Shown piece after piece: positions 21,540 to 32,929 of a DNA stretch of 64,000 nt. Each line of letters begins with the position of its first letter. Positions within the stretch are counted from its first letter, which is position 1. This DNA is from Girardia tigrina (Eukaryota; Platyhelminthes; Tricladida; Dugesiidae). The notes under the pieces are model-generated. The model made no database searches. It was not told where the DNA came from and worked only from the letters and a program-made list of their open reading frames with translations. A program made the translations under genes and the position numbers. The stretch spans positions 18,386-82,385 of the forward strand of contig MQRK01243661.1 in assembly GCA_001938485.1 (NCBI GenBank). The letters run 5' to 3'.

Positions 21540-24500
21540 GTATCTTTCTTTTCAAATGTTTATTATTATTAAATTTTCTTTAATTACTCTAAAATAAGTT
21601 TTCAGTATTTTATATTTCGGAAAAATATTTAAAACTTTGATGGAAAAAAGTTCTAATTTATATACCTGAATTTATGTGTGAAACATAAACTGTTACCATT
21701 GATTCGTTATGAACCTGTAGAAAAAAAAAGATAGCAGAATTGAATGACATTATGGTTCATTAATAAGGAGTTCATGGCCTCAATAATATTTATTTTATTT
21801 AGTTCTGACGATGTTTATTTTAACATTTATATGAACATCATAAATTAAATTAAAGAATTAATGTTTCTTCTAAATACCGGTTTTTTAGAACATTCTTGTT
21901 ATTTCTTTTCAATGTTTTTTTATAATGTCTAAGATACTCAAATGATAAGAAACCAATTATAAAATGTTCTTTTATATTTAAAGCATTTTTGATGAAATAA
22001 AATTATTTTTTAATGTCCTAATCAATTTTGACATTAAGAACATTTAGCTCTTTGAAAAATACCGTAATGGCAATGAATTCAGGTGTACTCGAGTTTCGAA
22101 AATTTCAATCTACTCTTAATTTAGATAACTGTATCGAGACCCCTTCTTCATGCTTCAGTCATTTTGCATTATAAATTTCAGACTTATTTTTAAAAAAAAA
22201 ACTTACACCACATCATTTTTCTATTTACATTGACTTCTATAGCTCAAGCCTTAATACTGAAAAATAAGTACTTAAATAATGTATGACATGTGTATTTATT
22301 TATATCATTTAACCATAAATTTTATAGAAAAATAAAATTTTTTAAAATCTATTTTATTAAATCTTTAAAATGATAAACAAATATATAATACATACACAAT
22401 TATTACATATTGTATAAAATAAATAATTTTAAGATTCGTACTTTTACTTATAAAAGTCAGTAACAAATAGGCATTCCAGTCTATTTTGCTTTATTATTAA
22501 AGGATTATTATCATTTGAATTTTAAATGAACCAGGAAAATGTTTAAACTTTTTGACAAAAGCATTTACTCATTTAGTATCGCAGATATACAATATATATT
22601 GAATTTAATAAAGTTAAAGTTGAATCTAATATGAATACCCAACAATTTTATATGATATTATATATCACTATGGTTTCAAAAAGGCTCATATCACTGTTAG
22701 GTAGTATAATAGGTGACTAAAAGTAGATAGTTCCCTGTCGAAGTAAAATATACAAAGGTTTTCGCTCATGTTGCTTGGTAGTTAGTACAAGGAGATTTAT
22801 GCCTTTGTGGAATAAAGATTTGAAAAGTGAAATGAATTTCTTTTAACTTTTTTTAGAATTATTAAAACTAATCTTTATTTGAATTTATTAGATTATAAAC
22901 ATAAGTATCGTCTGAATCTTTAAGTATCTAAAAACTAATATGTTTATTGAACACCGTTCTACTGAACTTTATGTTCATGGTATTTTACAATTGGTATTTT
23001 TAGCTGAATTTTTACGTCACTCTAAGTTTATTAAAGTACAAGTAGATTGTAAACATTGTACAATCAGTAAGTTTGAAAGTTAAAAAAAAGATTTATCGAG
23101 AGGAGATTTCAAAAAGTCAAAAATATTCAATTGAACGGACTTATACTCCCAAATATATCACCAATTTAGGAAAGCATCAATACAAACATTGAAATAATTT
23201 TACTAAAAATATATGACCTATTAACAACATCATAATTTGAATGCAAACATTTATTGACAACACAAACAGTTTCTTCACAACAATTTTCATTGGTAATCTT
23301 TCTTTGATTGATATAGTTTTTTGTTCCTATATTCAAATCTAAAAAACAATGAATGGGAAAGTTTAATAATAAATTTTAATTTCTCATAATTTTTATTGGA
23401 TAAAAGTCATTACATAATTTTTTAAATAAACATTAATTTTTAAAATATNNNNNATTTAATAAGTTAAAATCATTTACTGAAAATATTATTAAAATTCATA
23501 ATTATCAAACTTTAATTAATTAGTACTTAAAATTAATATCATTAAATTAATTTCATTAGATTCAAATAATCAATAAAATAACATATCAATCCCATCTGAG
23601 TAGGAGAGTCACAAATCTAAACAGCATACAAACAACAAACTTACAACATTCCAAATTATCCCTCACATGATCAAATGTGTACTAAAATTGTACAAAAATT
23701 GTTATTTCCTGACAGATAGGTTTTAATTTACGAAAACTATTATATTTTGATAATGCATTTATCTTTGAATATTATTTTAAATTAAAATCTAGTTAATTTC
23801 GGTTTTATATAAAAGATTTTGTCTCATGATTGAAATCGAAATGTCTGTATTGAAATCCACTTTAAATCAGTACTTAAAATAAAATGATTTTTCTGACAGA
23901 CAACATACTTAATTATAAAGAAATAATTAATTTGAAAACTAATTTTTTTATGGTTGACGAAGAAGTATGAAAAACCGGATACCAAATCTATTTGAGAACG
24001 GCTTAACAACCGGCATTAGAGAGATTGTAGGAAGCTGCATAATATTATGTATATTTCTGTCCTTTAATCCGTCTTTGATTTTATTCATTTTTAATTATAA
24101 AACAAAATTATAAAAAATTATAATGGATAAAACTTTCATACATATTCGTATATGTAACGCTTTGGTTTCTTATTTACTGGATGATAATCAATGTACAATA
24201 CAAGGGTACAATATGAAATAAGTTTTTCTTGTTTAGAAAAGATTCTGAAAAAGGAGATTAAGGAATGAAGTGACAAAAATGTTTATTTTTATTCAAAAAA
24301 ATTTTTTATTAGTGAGAATATTATTTGAAACTTGCTTTTCTGTAAACCTTTCATTTTTAATGATTTCATCAGCATTAATTTATTTTCCATATCATTTTGC
24401 TTCTTCCATACATTAGATATTTCGTCCGATATAGTCTTAAATCAAGATCGTTTGAGTTCCTCATTCATCAATTTATTTTCTTGTGTGTTTTTCTATACAT

Positions 24501-24620
24501 ATTGGCTACTAAATATTCTCGGGTAAAGAATTCACTATAAGATCCCAAAATAACTGCAGACACATTGTTTTCATTCCTTAAAGTTTAAACATGCACCGCT
24601 TTGAAAAATATATATTTTAT
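21540..24620. other. Ptpmeg2 intron, 5' part of a 13.2 kb intron
   Basis: The intron runs 21540-34770. This first part is AT-rich without a recognisable gene. It holds a 5-base N gap at 23449-23453 and, at about 23520-23667, a diverged relative of the LTR described at 35.9, 37.2 and 43.3 kb (it ends in the shared CCTCACA, with CCCATCTGAGTAGG and AGTCACAA in the body). Confidence 0.5.
23520..23667 (-). repeat. Diverged solo-LTR-like fossil
   Basis: Shares order and spacing of several words with the LTR copies at 35.9-36.1 and 43.3 kb, ending with CCTCACA. More diverged than the others, so probably older. Belongs to an LTR retrotransposon family; no internal region is attached. Confidence 0.35.
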
Positions 24621-24621
24621 A

Positions 24622-25912
24622 TTAGGGTGAACCAAAAGTCTTTTCGTATTTTTTATTAAAAATTTAAACATAATTTTACAACAAATAAAAAACATTTAAG
24701 TTTCAAAGTAAAGGCCATTTGAATCTATAGCTTAAACCCATCTATGGGTAAGTTGTGCGATCCCGCTGCGGTACCAATCCTTGTTCTTAGAAGCGAAGAA
24801 CTGGTGACACCCGTTTTCGATCTCGGCCAGATTATTGAAGCTGCGACCACGAAGAAAGTGTACCATAGAGCGGAAAAAGTGATAGTCGGATGGTGCAAGA
24901 TCCGGACTATACGCTGGGTGTAGAAGAAGTTAAAAGGTGTCGAGATTTTTGATTTTTCCTTTGTTTATTTGGCGGTGTGCGGTTTTGCATTGTCCTGTTG
25001 TAGAAGAACTCGCTTTCGATTGATCAAAGCGGGGTATTTCTCGCCAAGTGCCGCTTACATTCGATCAAGTTGGGCGCAGTAAAGGTAAGCGTCTATGGTA
25101 CGACCATTTGGAACCAGCTCGTAGTGAATTACACCTTCGAAATTCCACCATACACACAAAAGTGCCTTCCTTGAGAAACGATCTCGTTTTGCTACCGGTT
25201 TCGTCATTTGCCCGGGATCCAATCAATGATTTTTTTGGTCAGGATTACTGAAGTAAACCAATTTTTCATCGCAAGTTACAATTCAACGGATGAAACGGTC
25301 ATCGCATGGATTTTCAAGCAATTTTTGACAAGTTTCGAAACGCTTTTCGGCTTGAATTTGTGTCAATTCACGAGGCACTTCTCGACATGTCTATTGACCT
25401 TGCCAAGAGCGTGAAGGTGTCGTACAATAAATGTTTGAGGAATATCGAGTTCGGCCGATAATCTGCGAGTACTTATTGACGGATTTGTCTAGATGGCTTC
25501 TCGAATTGCTCCGGAATCTACAGTGATAATTCGGCCTGAACGTGCATTGTCTCCGAGGTCAATGTCGCCTTCGTTGAACTTTTTGAACCAATTTTGTGCA
25601 GTACGATTTGAGACCACATTATCGCCTTCAACTTCACATATCTTCTTTGTTACTGCAGTTGCGTTTAAGCCCTGTTTCCAGTAATGGCGTAAAAGAACAC
25701 GAATTTCAAAATTTTCCATGATTTTTCTAAAAGACCATAAAAATTATATTAACGACTAATTAGAAGTTTTAATATATATTGTGATAGAGTAGTTCAAGAG
25801 CTTTAAAACATATAACACATGTATATAAAATATCTTTATTTGGTAATAAGAAACAATTGAACAAAAAGATGTAGAAAATACTTTTGTAGAAAAGAGTTTT
25901 AGTTCACCCTAA
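24622..25912 (-). mobile_element. mariner transposon (family B, copy 1), 1.29 kb
   Basis: Termini TTAGGGTGAACCAAAAGTC and the inverse of AGTTCACCCTAA, flanked by TA at 24620-24621 and 25913-25914. The transposase reads on the minus strand. A second, 5'-truncated copy of the same family lies on the plus strand at 59283-60107 with an identical right terminus, so the two are in inverted orientation 34 kb apart. The element is inserted in the first visible intron of Ptpmeg2, antisense to the gene. Confidence 0.95.
24690..25719 (-). pseudogene. mariner transposase (family B), broken
   Basis: The only long open piece is the N-terminal 76 codons (25719 to 25489), beginning MENFEIRVLLRHYWKQGLN with a helix-turn-helix and the NWFKKFNEGDIDL block. 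Beyond it the protein continues in several frames with in-frame stops: RHLHALGKVN, then DEKW-type and WWNFEG-type motifs, and QDNAKPHTA-like sequence near 24980, down to a WYRSGIAQL-like C-terminus near 24760. Multiple stops and frameshifts make it inactive. Similar in N-terminal style to mellifera-type mariners, though subfamily assignment is by memory only. Confidence 0.85.
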
Positions 25913-26028
25913 TATATGACAATATGAAATGAAAATAATAAAGGATAAGTAAACACTTGTAAAAGTTATGGATGTGTATAATTGAATAGAAAAAACTATT
26001 TGTATAAATTTAAAATGAATTTGTAAAC

Positions 26029-26195
26029 CTTTTGCAATTTGGAAATAAGTCATGAAAGTCAAGATTTTCCTCAATTAAATTTAGTAGATCTTTTGGCATG
26101 AAGGACGAAATACTTGGTCTTAATATCTGAGTTTGCTTCTTCATTTCATAGACACTCTTTGAAGGAACATGGTATCGTGCTTCTGTCCATTTAGC
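26029..26195 (-). CDS. Candidate internal exon on the minus strand, unrecognised
   Basis: On the minus strand an acceptor-like TTGCGTAG is followed by 55 uninterrupted codons, AKWTEARYHVPSKSVYEMKK then ILRPSISSFMPKDLLNLIEE and NLDFHDLFPNCK, ending at a possible donor AAAAG|GTTTAC. The peptide has normal amino-acid composition and codon use, is less AT-rich than its flanks, and does not look like any transposase. It may be one exon of a gene nested antisense in the Ptpmeg2 intron, or a retrocopy fragment. I do not recognise the family. Confidence 0.4.
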
Positions 26196-27306
26196 CTACG
26201 CAAGTCATTGAATGTCGCATTTATAATAAAATAGTATCAACATTTTAAGACCAAAATTTGAAATTACTACAATTAATCGAGTATTAAAATAATTAAGCTT
26301 TCAATTAAATTATTATTAAGTTATAAATCAAATATTTGTCATTTTATGACTGAATCTAAGTATATGAACAGGTAAAACTAAGATTACATTATAAACTTTA
26401 AATAGCACAATGCATAATCAGTTGATGTCGTTAAAATAGTTATTTGTTCATTTTATTTGTTTATAATAATAAATTAAATTAATTAGGATTTGAATATTTT
26501 CGATCTTCGATTTTCTAAATTTATATTTAATAAATTTAATAACAAAAATTTTTTTTATGAAATATTATTTAAAAAATTATTGAAAATTCAAATAAAAAAA
26601 ATAATATCTATTTTATTAAGGAATCAATAAATATTAAGACGAGGTTTAAGAGAAGTGAAGTTTTTAAATTATTATTAAAACTTATCTCAATCAAACGTTT
26701 AATTGAATAATATTACATTAATAAAAATATAATGATATTAAATATATAAATCTGAAAAGAAGACATGAAGAAAAATATAAAAAATCGATTTTACAAAATA
26801 TTAATTTTTATTAAAAAGAAACATGATTTGAAGTAATCAGTAACAATTAAAATTATATAGATAATTAAATATTTTTTAATGTATAAGTGTCGTGTTTCTC
26901 CTATTACAAGCTCTCTACTGAATTGATAGCCCGGGGTTAAAATTTGGAAAATATCACCAAAACAGCCTTCTTCAAAATAAAAGTCCACAAAAAAATAATG
27001 AAAAGTTTCACGCATTTCAAATTTGTTTAAATATTAATTTTAAAATACTATTTCTTTTGCTTCAACTGGAAATGTAAGCAATCGCGTCTCTTTCATTCTA
27101 GCTACAAGGGGTGACGGAACGAAATGCATTCTGTTTGTGATAATGGGGTACATGAAAATGCCTATTGAACTACAACACAGAGTTCTTATTGAAACTAAAA
27201 GAGTATGTTTTGATAAAGCATATTTTTTCCATTGTATTTGAAGATGTTTGAAATTTCAATTAAGTTGTGTAAAATAAAATTTAAAGATTTTATAGCATAT
27301 TGATAT
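26196..27306. other. AT-rich intron sequence, nothing recognised
   Basis: A minus-strand frame at 26791-27015 is AT-driven and has no domain. No other feature could be supported. Confidence 0.4.
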
Positions 27307-27308
27307 TA

Positions 27309-27726
27309 TTGGATTGAGGAATAAGTTCCCACCGTTTTTTGAAAAATTAAAATTTTATTTTTTAACAAAAACGTTACTACAAATTAATCACAAATATAAT
27401 CTCCGCCATTGTTCACGACTTCTTCCTAACGTTCAACAAATTTTTCAATGCCTCTTTGGTAGAAATCGCCCGGTCTTGACTCGATGAATTCAGCCAACCA
27501 AACTACGCAAACAATAGATGGTGTCGGAAATGCTCATTTTTGTCGACTTGACACTCCATTTCAATGGTCTAAAAAAACGACAAAAATTAATCTGAATAAA
27601 AAAACAAAATTTTTTAGAGCAAAACAATAGCTTTCAAATAATATAACATTACATCAAAAAATTTGATTTAAATATTAAATTGATTAAAAATTCAAAAAAA
27701 CGGCGGGAACTTATTCCTCAACCTAA
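27309..27726 (-). mobile_element. mariner deletion derivative, 418 bp (family C)
   Basis: Inverted termini of about 31 bp: TTGGATTGAGGAATAAGTTC on the left and the inverse TTAGGTTGAGGAATAAGTTC on the right, with TA on each side (27307-27308, 27727-27728). The interior joins the start of a transposase (MECQVDKNEHFRHHLLFA, typical of mariner N-termini) directly to its C-terminus (FYQRGIEKFVER then NNGGDYI), so about 0.9 kb has been deleted. It is a MITE made by internal deletion. Confidence 0.88.
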
Positions 27727-28599
27727 TATTTAGTATTGAAATTTCATTTTACATTAAAGCTTACTATACAAGTTAAATAATAGTTTCAAAAGAAGGTATT
27801 CAACTTCATAAATATCCAACTTATAAAATGTTTAATAATGTTTAAGTAAAAACAGAAATAACTGTCATTTAATCATACCTTAAAGAATGTTGTCTAAATA
27901 CTCGTCTTATTTAAAGTTTAAGAGTATGAATTTTTATCCCTAGAATCATAGTTGTCAAAAATATAATTCATAATTTTTGTTTAGTGTCTTTAAAATAAAA
28001 GCTTAAGATTATACTTCAATGAAGATTATTAATTTAGTAAGGAGTTTGTCTTATTATTGCTACAGCCTAATTAATAACTCAAACACTTCTCATAATTAAT
28101 ACTCCTTACAGAAAGTGGGAAAACTCTATTAGTGTTTTAGAAAGATAATTTTATTATATTATATGAATTCTAAATAGAATCTAAACCGAAAAAGATATTT
28201 TATTTACAATTAACCAATTTTTGTTTTGTATTTTTTAAGATACCTAACAACATGGGACTTTTTTTACATACAGCGAAGTTTGTTTTAAATTCCAGTATCG
28301 AAAATCAATAAAATTTTTTCAAAACTTAAAATATAAAAACAAGAGATACCAACAATTTGGAAAGAGAACTTCTTGATGAAAAAAGGATGAGAGTAGGAAT
28401 ATCGAAATAAATTATTTGACTAAAGTTTAAATACATTTTCTAAACTTGAAAATAGAATTTTAATTTTCTATTATTTCTTCACAGGGATAAATAATTGTTT
28501 AATTCTTGTACGTTGTAAGTTGGATAAAAGTAAATTTTTGAATAAATTATATAATATTTTCCTTTTTGCAAAGTCATCTATATAATTTATTGGTCAAAG

Positions 28600-29200
28600 T
28601 TTATTGATAATTAACCAATACAAATATTTAGGTCATTCATCAAAGTATGCACCCATATTCTCGACACACATTAGTTATTTGAGTGGTAGCTTGTTGATGA
28701 CATATGAATAACAATTTTGTGAACGTGAATTTATAAATTCTACAAATTTAGGAAGAAATTGTAGTTAGTTGGGGACTAGGTCTGGTGAGTATATAGGATG
28801 ATGCAGAAGATTTAACTCAAATTCATATAGTTTTTTTCACGGTCTTGAGTGCAGTATATGCTTTTTCATTGTCGTGGAGAAAAATTAGAGTCGACCTGTT
28901 AACAAAATGCAATTGTTCTCATTGAGTTTTTGCATAATATCTTCCAATCGATTGAAGAAGACATCTGCTGTGATCGACGAATCAGGTTTCATGATGTATT
29001 ACATCTGCGACAGACCACTAAACATTCACCGTCAGTTTCTTTTGATGAATGTTGTTCTTTGGACTGGGTTTTAGTGCTTCATTTGTGTCCACCCAGCTTG
29101 CTAAATATTTGTAATTATCATATTGCATCCACTATTTATCACAAGGGATGATTCAATTCAAAAAGTGATCACATTTATAACGAGAAATCACCCAAACGCT
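28600..29200 (-). pseudogene. mariner relic (family D), C-terminal half of the transposase
   Basis: The minus strand reads HPIYSPDLVPN (the mariner YSPDLAPSD block with the Asp-containing position changed), then NKLPLK and VENMGAYFDE, the usual last line of mariner transposases. Upstream lies ILHSRP and a segment around DVFFNRLEDIMQKLNENN. Several stops interrupt it. Clear inverted termini were not found, so the borders are approximate. It is a different family from the other mariners in the window. Confidence 0.6.
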
Positions 29201-29407
29201 TTTGTTTATTAAGCAACTTCGTATTATTCATTTTTGCTTTTATTGTGTGATTATAGTTAAAAACTTCAACTGTCAGATTAACAGTTTCCTATTTCTAAAC
29301 TTAATTTGATAAAACATATCTCAATTCTTATGGACATATTTTCTAAAATACAAGTTTTCATATCTTCAAGTCCACCAGTGGTTTATCAAATCTTTTTCTT
29401 TAATATA

Positions 29408-30749
29408 CAGGGTTGTTATCTAAGTTTTTTTCCGAAAATAACAAAAACTATCACATAAAATGTCCAATCATTCATCATCATCAGCCAAGTATTCAAAATG
29501 GCAGCCATTATTATCAAAGCAACGTTGCCAACGTCCTGGCAACTTATTGATACCATTCTCGAAGAAGGATTCGGCCTTGGTGTTCAACGACTCCTGAAGT
29601 TTCTCCTGAACCTCCTCAGAAGATGCACAGTTCTGACCTTTCAAAGCTCTTTTCATTGGTGAAAATAGATAGTAGCCTGAAGGAGCCAGATCCGGCGAAT
29701 AGGGGGGATGTGGCAGGATGTTTAGATGCATTTCAGCAATCATGGCCTGGATGAGATGTACCATATGTGGACATGCGTTGTCCTGAAGATGGTACAGAAT
29801 ACCGTCCGTGGTTTTCCGTCGCCGTTTTACCAGGATAGCTGTCTTCAGCTTTTCCAGCAAACTGCAGTTGTATGTTTCCGTCATGGTTTTTCCATTTTCT
29901 AACACATCCATCAAGATCACACCTTTCGAATCCCAGAAGACGCTAGCCAGATGCTTCCTCGTAGTTAACCTCACTTTGGATTCTGTAGTAGGCTCATCGC
30001 CACTTCCACACCAAGATTTGTGAGCGTATGAGAATGTATTCTCCCAGAATACCCACATCTCATCCACAGTCACTATAAGTTGCAGGAAATTGTTGCTGCG
30101 GTACAAAGCAAGCAGTTTTTTACACACAGACATTCTCTTTTCCTTAGCAGCTTCTGTTAAAACATGTGGAACCCATACGTTGGCGAGGTAACGTTTGTTC
30201 ATTTTCATGAGATTCTGATGCACTGCTTTGTGGCTAATTCCAATTTCTTGGCCAATGAATCTCGTTGTGGCAAATTTGTTTTCCTCTAGAATTCGTTCTA
30301 TATCTGCAGCCACCTCATAAGAAGGCCGCCCACTGCGAACTTTTTCATTTACCTCGAAGTTACCGTTCTCGAATTTCTTTACCAAGTTGGAACATGTAAG
30401 TGACGTAGTTGTTCCTTCTCCCAGTGTGTTGTTTATCTCTTCTGCAATGTCTATAACTGATAATTTACGCTTCCAACAATATAAAATAAACTTTCTCACG
30501 TCTTCTCTATTGAAATTCATAGATTAATTTGAAAGATGGCAAAATATTGTAATATCGTATTACTCTAAATAAACAATTTTTAATTTACTGCATTTTTATT
30601 ATGTAAACTGAAATAAATATTAATAAACTTTTGATAGTTAAAATGTGTATTAATCATACAATATGCACACCAAATTTGGATTTCTTAGCGGTCATAGATC
30701 TCCAGATACAACGACAAATACATCGGAAAAAACTTAGTTGACAACCCTG
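29408..30749 (-). mobile_element. mariner transposon (family E), 1.34 kb, nearly intact
   Basis: Termini CAGGGTTGTTATCTAAG on the left and the inverse CAGGGTTGTCAACTAAG on the right extend as about 27 bp inverted repeats (both continue TTTTTTCCGA). TA flanks both sides (29406-29407, 30750-30751). The transposase frame is open from end to end. This is the best-preserved transposon here, and it sits in the 13 kb Ptpmeg2 intron, antisense to the gene. Confidence 0.95.
29468..30520 (-). CDS. mariner transposase, 350 aa, open but with a changed catalytic residue
   Basis: Full-length for the family (about 345 to 350 aa). Residues 1-110 hold the paired helix-turn-helix DNA-binding region; the linker motif WVPHVL is at 116-121. 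The catalytic domain shows the first Asp at 153 (IVTVDEMW, where the family usually has VTGDE), the second at 247 (LQDNACPH) and YSPDLAPS at 274-281. The residue exactly 34 positions after the second Asp, which should be the third Asp, is Gly282 (codon GGC at 29677-29675, one base from GAC). The C-terminus carries FFENGINKLPGRWQRC. DNA binding could persist, but strand cleavage is expected to fail. No intron, no frameshift. Confidence 0.93.
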   Translation of the reverse strand: MNFNREDVRKFILYCWKRKLSVIDIAEEINNTLGEGTTTSLTCSNLVKKFENGNFEVNEKVRSGRPSYEVAADIERILEENKFATTRFIGQEIGISHKAVHQNLMKMNKRYLANVWVPHVLTEAAKEKRMSVCKKLLALYRSNNFLQLIVTVDEMWVFWENTFSYAHKSWCGSGDEPTTESKVRLTTRKHLASVFWDSKGVILMDVLENGKTMTETYNCSLLEKLKTAILVKRRRKTTDGILYHLQDNACPHMVHLIQAMIAEMHLNILPHPPYSPDLAPSGYYLFSPMKRALKGQNCASSEEVQEKLQESLNTKAESFFENGINKLPGRWQRCFDNNGCHFEYLADDDE

Positions 30750-30859
30750 TATTAATTAAAATATTGTTGATGTTACAAAAATTACTAGGTTACGAATTAT
30801 TGTTTCAAAGTTTGGGTATTCTGTTGTACGAAAAGGTGTTTATTCACATTACAAATGGT

Positions 30860-30960
30860 AGACATTATAGCTCATTAATAACTATTTGAATTGGACAAAG
30901 TGAGGCCGTCTCAAATCTTAAAGTCCTTTTCTTCTATTTCCATTGCTGATGCATTAGACA
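30860..30960 (+). mobile_element. Penelope-like 3' tail fragment
   Basis: GACAAAGTGAGGCCGTCTC then AAATCTTAAAGTCC matches the same position of the copies at 18.3 and 33.8 kb. Downstream is CTGATG...GAAATATGTTT, perhaps a decayed hammerhead. Very short and old. Confidence 0.4.
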
Positions 30961-32330
30961 TAGAAATATGTTTCATGACATTTTGAAAAGGTCTTTAAGT
31001 AAATTCAAGTTATCAATCAAGAAAGATGAATTATCTTAGAAGCGTTGATTTCCCTATCGCAATGAAGATTCCAATTGTAATAATTTGAAATCTTTCAATA
31101 ACCATGTTTATAATAAAATGTAAAACCAGTCATAGAAAACATGTACATTTATGTAAACTACTAATGATTAAAAAATATATTAGTATTTAGTTTACAAATA
31201 AAAAGTTAAAAGATCAACAAAAATCGTCAAAGATATTGTTTACTATATGATAATGACACCAAATTGTTTTTTTATCGATTACTTTTCATAATTTAAAATA
31301 ATCACAATTAGTGTGTGCGTGTTTTTGAAAAGACCAATTAAATGAATATGTACACAAATACACTCACCAATACACACAAGCACGCACACACATTAACCTA
31401 TTATTCACTGCGTTGAAATTTTCTACTTTGATGATTTTCATTGTTTATTAACGTTTATCATTGTTATTAATGATTTTATTGAAAATCTCGTCCGAAATTA
31501 TCGTTATATCGTTTGGGTTTTTTTCTGGATAAATTTACTCAGATTTTTGATTATGAAAATATCGTTTTCGAGAAACTTGTTTGAAATATTATTTTGTCTA
31601 TAAGTAGCGGAATTGTCACTGACATTTGTTATCACAATCTCAGTCGCATGCACGTGCCACTGAACATCGATACTGTTGTTACATTTTTTTTATTTATTGA
31701 AAAGTAATTGAAAAATATTCAATATATCTATGAACACAATCACTTATAATCAGGTATTTTATGATTTTATTTGATATTATGTTTTTAAATAAGACTTGTC
31801 ATTACAATTATTATTTTAACAATTTATTTTAGTTATTGAGTTTTTTGTAAAATAATATTGTCGACAGTCATTTTGATACGTTTTAAGACGGGTGGCGACG
31901 CGATCTGCCAATCGAAATCTTGATGCTTTTTGCAGACGGTACAGTTCGATACACACATACACACACCTGTTGATTGTGTAATAAAAGAAAAGGATGTATT
32001 ATTCACACTTCTTCTTTTATCTTAAATACTAAGGTGTAATTGATCGTACTTCTATCAAAGAGATCTTTATAATCATCTGGTAGCGAGAATGTTGTCTCTC
32101 ATTATTGATCAATTTATAAAGACATCGTACTCAGGAATCGAAAATAACCTTCATAACCTAAACCGGAATGTACATAAACTAAGAAATAAATTACTAAGAT
32201 AAATAATTGGTGTTAAATTAATTATTTTACACTGTGTTTCATATATTTATGAAATCACATATCTGAAACAAATTCAAGATCGAAAACCTTTAGTTTAAAT
32301 TATTTGGAATATTCAATGAAAGAATCACAT
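30961..32330. other. Intron sequence with short CA/TG tracts
   Basis: Mostly AT-rich. GTGTGTGCGTG at about 31313 and CACACAAGCACGCACACAC at about 31373 form an imperfect inverted pair. The stretch 31610-31970 is less AT-rich (CATGCACGTGCC, GGGTGGCGACGCGATC) but has no supported frame. Nothing else seen. Confidence 0.4.
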
Positions 32331-32334
32331 AAGT

Positions 32335-32846
32335 TCATTTATTTTCATAATGTTTTCTTCTAATTGATAAATTGCATCTCGCAATTTGTACCAGATCAAT
32401 GGGAAAACATTTTCGACGGAAGAAAAAATGGACTTTATCAGATTCCTCTTGATGTTTCAGTTGCCATTTACACATCTTTTCTAACAGAAGATTAATTGGA
32501 TCGTGTTTAAATTCCGTGTTGTCAGAAAACATTGTGGAAATAGTCCCGATCTTTTCAAGCTCGTCTATCATCACTTTAATTGGTGTTACTAAGCGAATAT
32601 CAATGTTTAATTTTCGATCAGCATATCTCCTTCAAATCATTTCGCTCTCAACGATTTCCAAATCGCAACTATTGCTGTTTTCACTCGACTATCTATCGGC
32701 AATAAAATCAACTTCTGTTCAAACATAGACTCAAGTTTGGCCACCAGCTGGCTCATTTGTAAGTAACAGTCGAAATATCGATAAAAATTGAACAGCATCA
32801 ATCGAAAATTGCAAATATACTCTGATGTTTTGATGTTCAAATTCAT
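32335..32846 (-). other. Protein-like minus-strand segments, unrecognised
   Basis: Two minus-strand frames (32846-32637 and 32574-32335) look more protein-like than most in the window: SQLVAKLESMFEQK and LLLEKMCKWQLKHQEESDK. They are in different frames and do not resemble a known domain. They may be a decayed gene, or shadows of an upstream, unreadable part of the Penelope-like copy that follows on the other strand. Confidence 0.25.
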
Positions 32847-32929
32847 CCATCGTTGTCTTCATCTAATCCAAACAGATTGGTTCTCTGATCACTCGTAAAT
32901 AGTTTCTCAAATTGACTCCGTCTCGATAC

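Noticed and set aside
25048-25684. Plus-strand frames overlapping the mariner at 24.6-25.9 kb
   Set aside because: They are antisense shadows of the decayed minus-strand transposase. The equivalent minus-strand frame at 59175-59573 is a shadow of copy 2.
29808-30023. 71-codon plus-strand frame inside the intact mariner
   Set aside because: Lies wholly antisense to the transposase and has no independent support.
31313-31400. CA/TG tracts as a possible CRISPR-like or regulatory array
   Set aside because: They are short imperfect dinucleotide repeats without regular spacers; ordinary low-complexity DNA.
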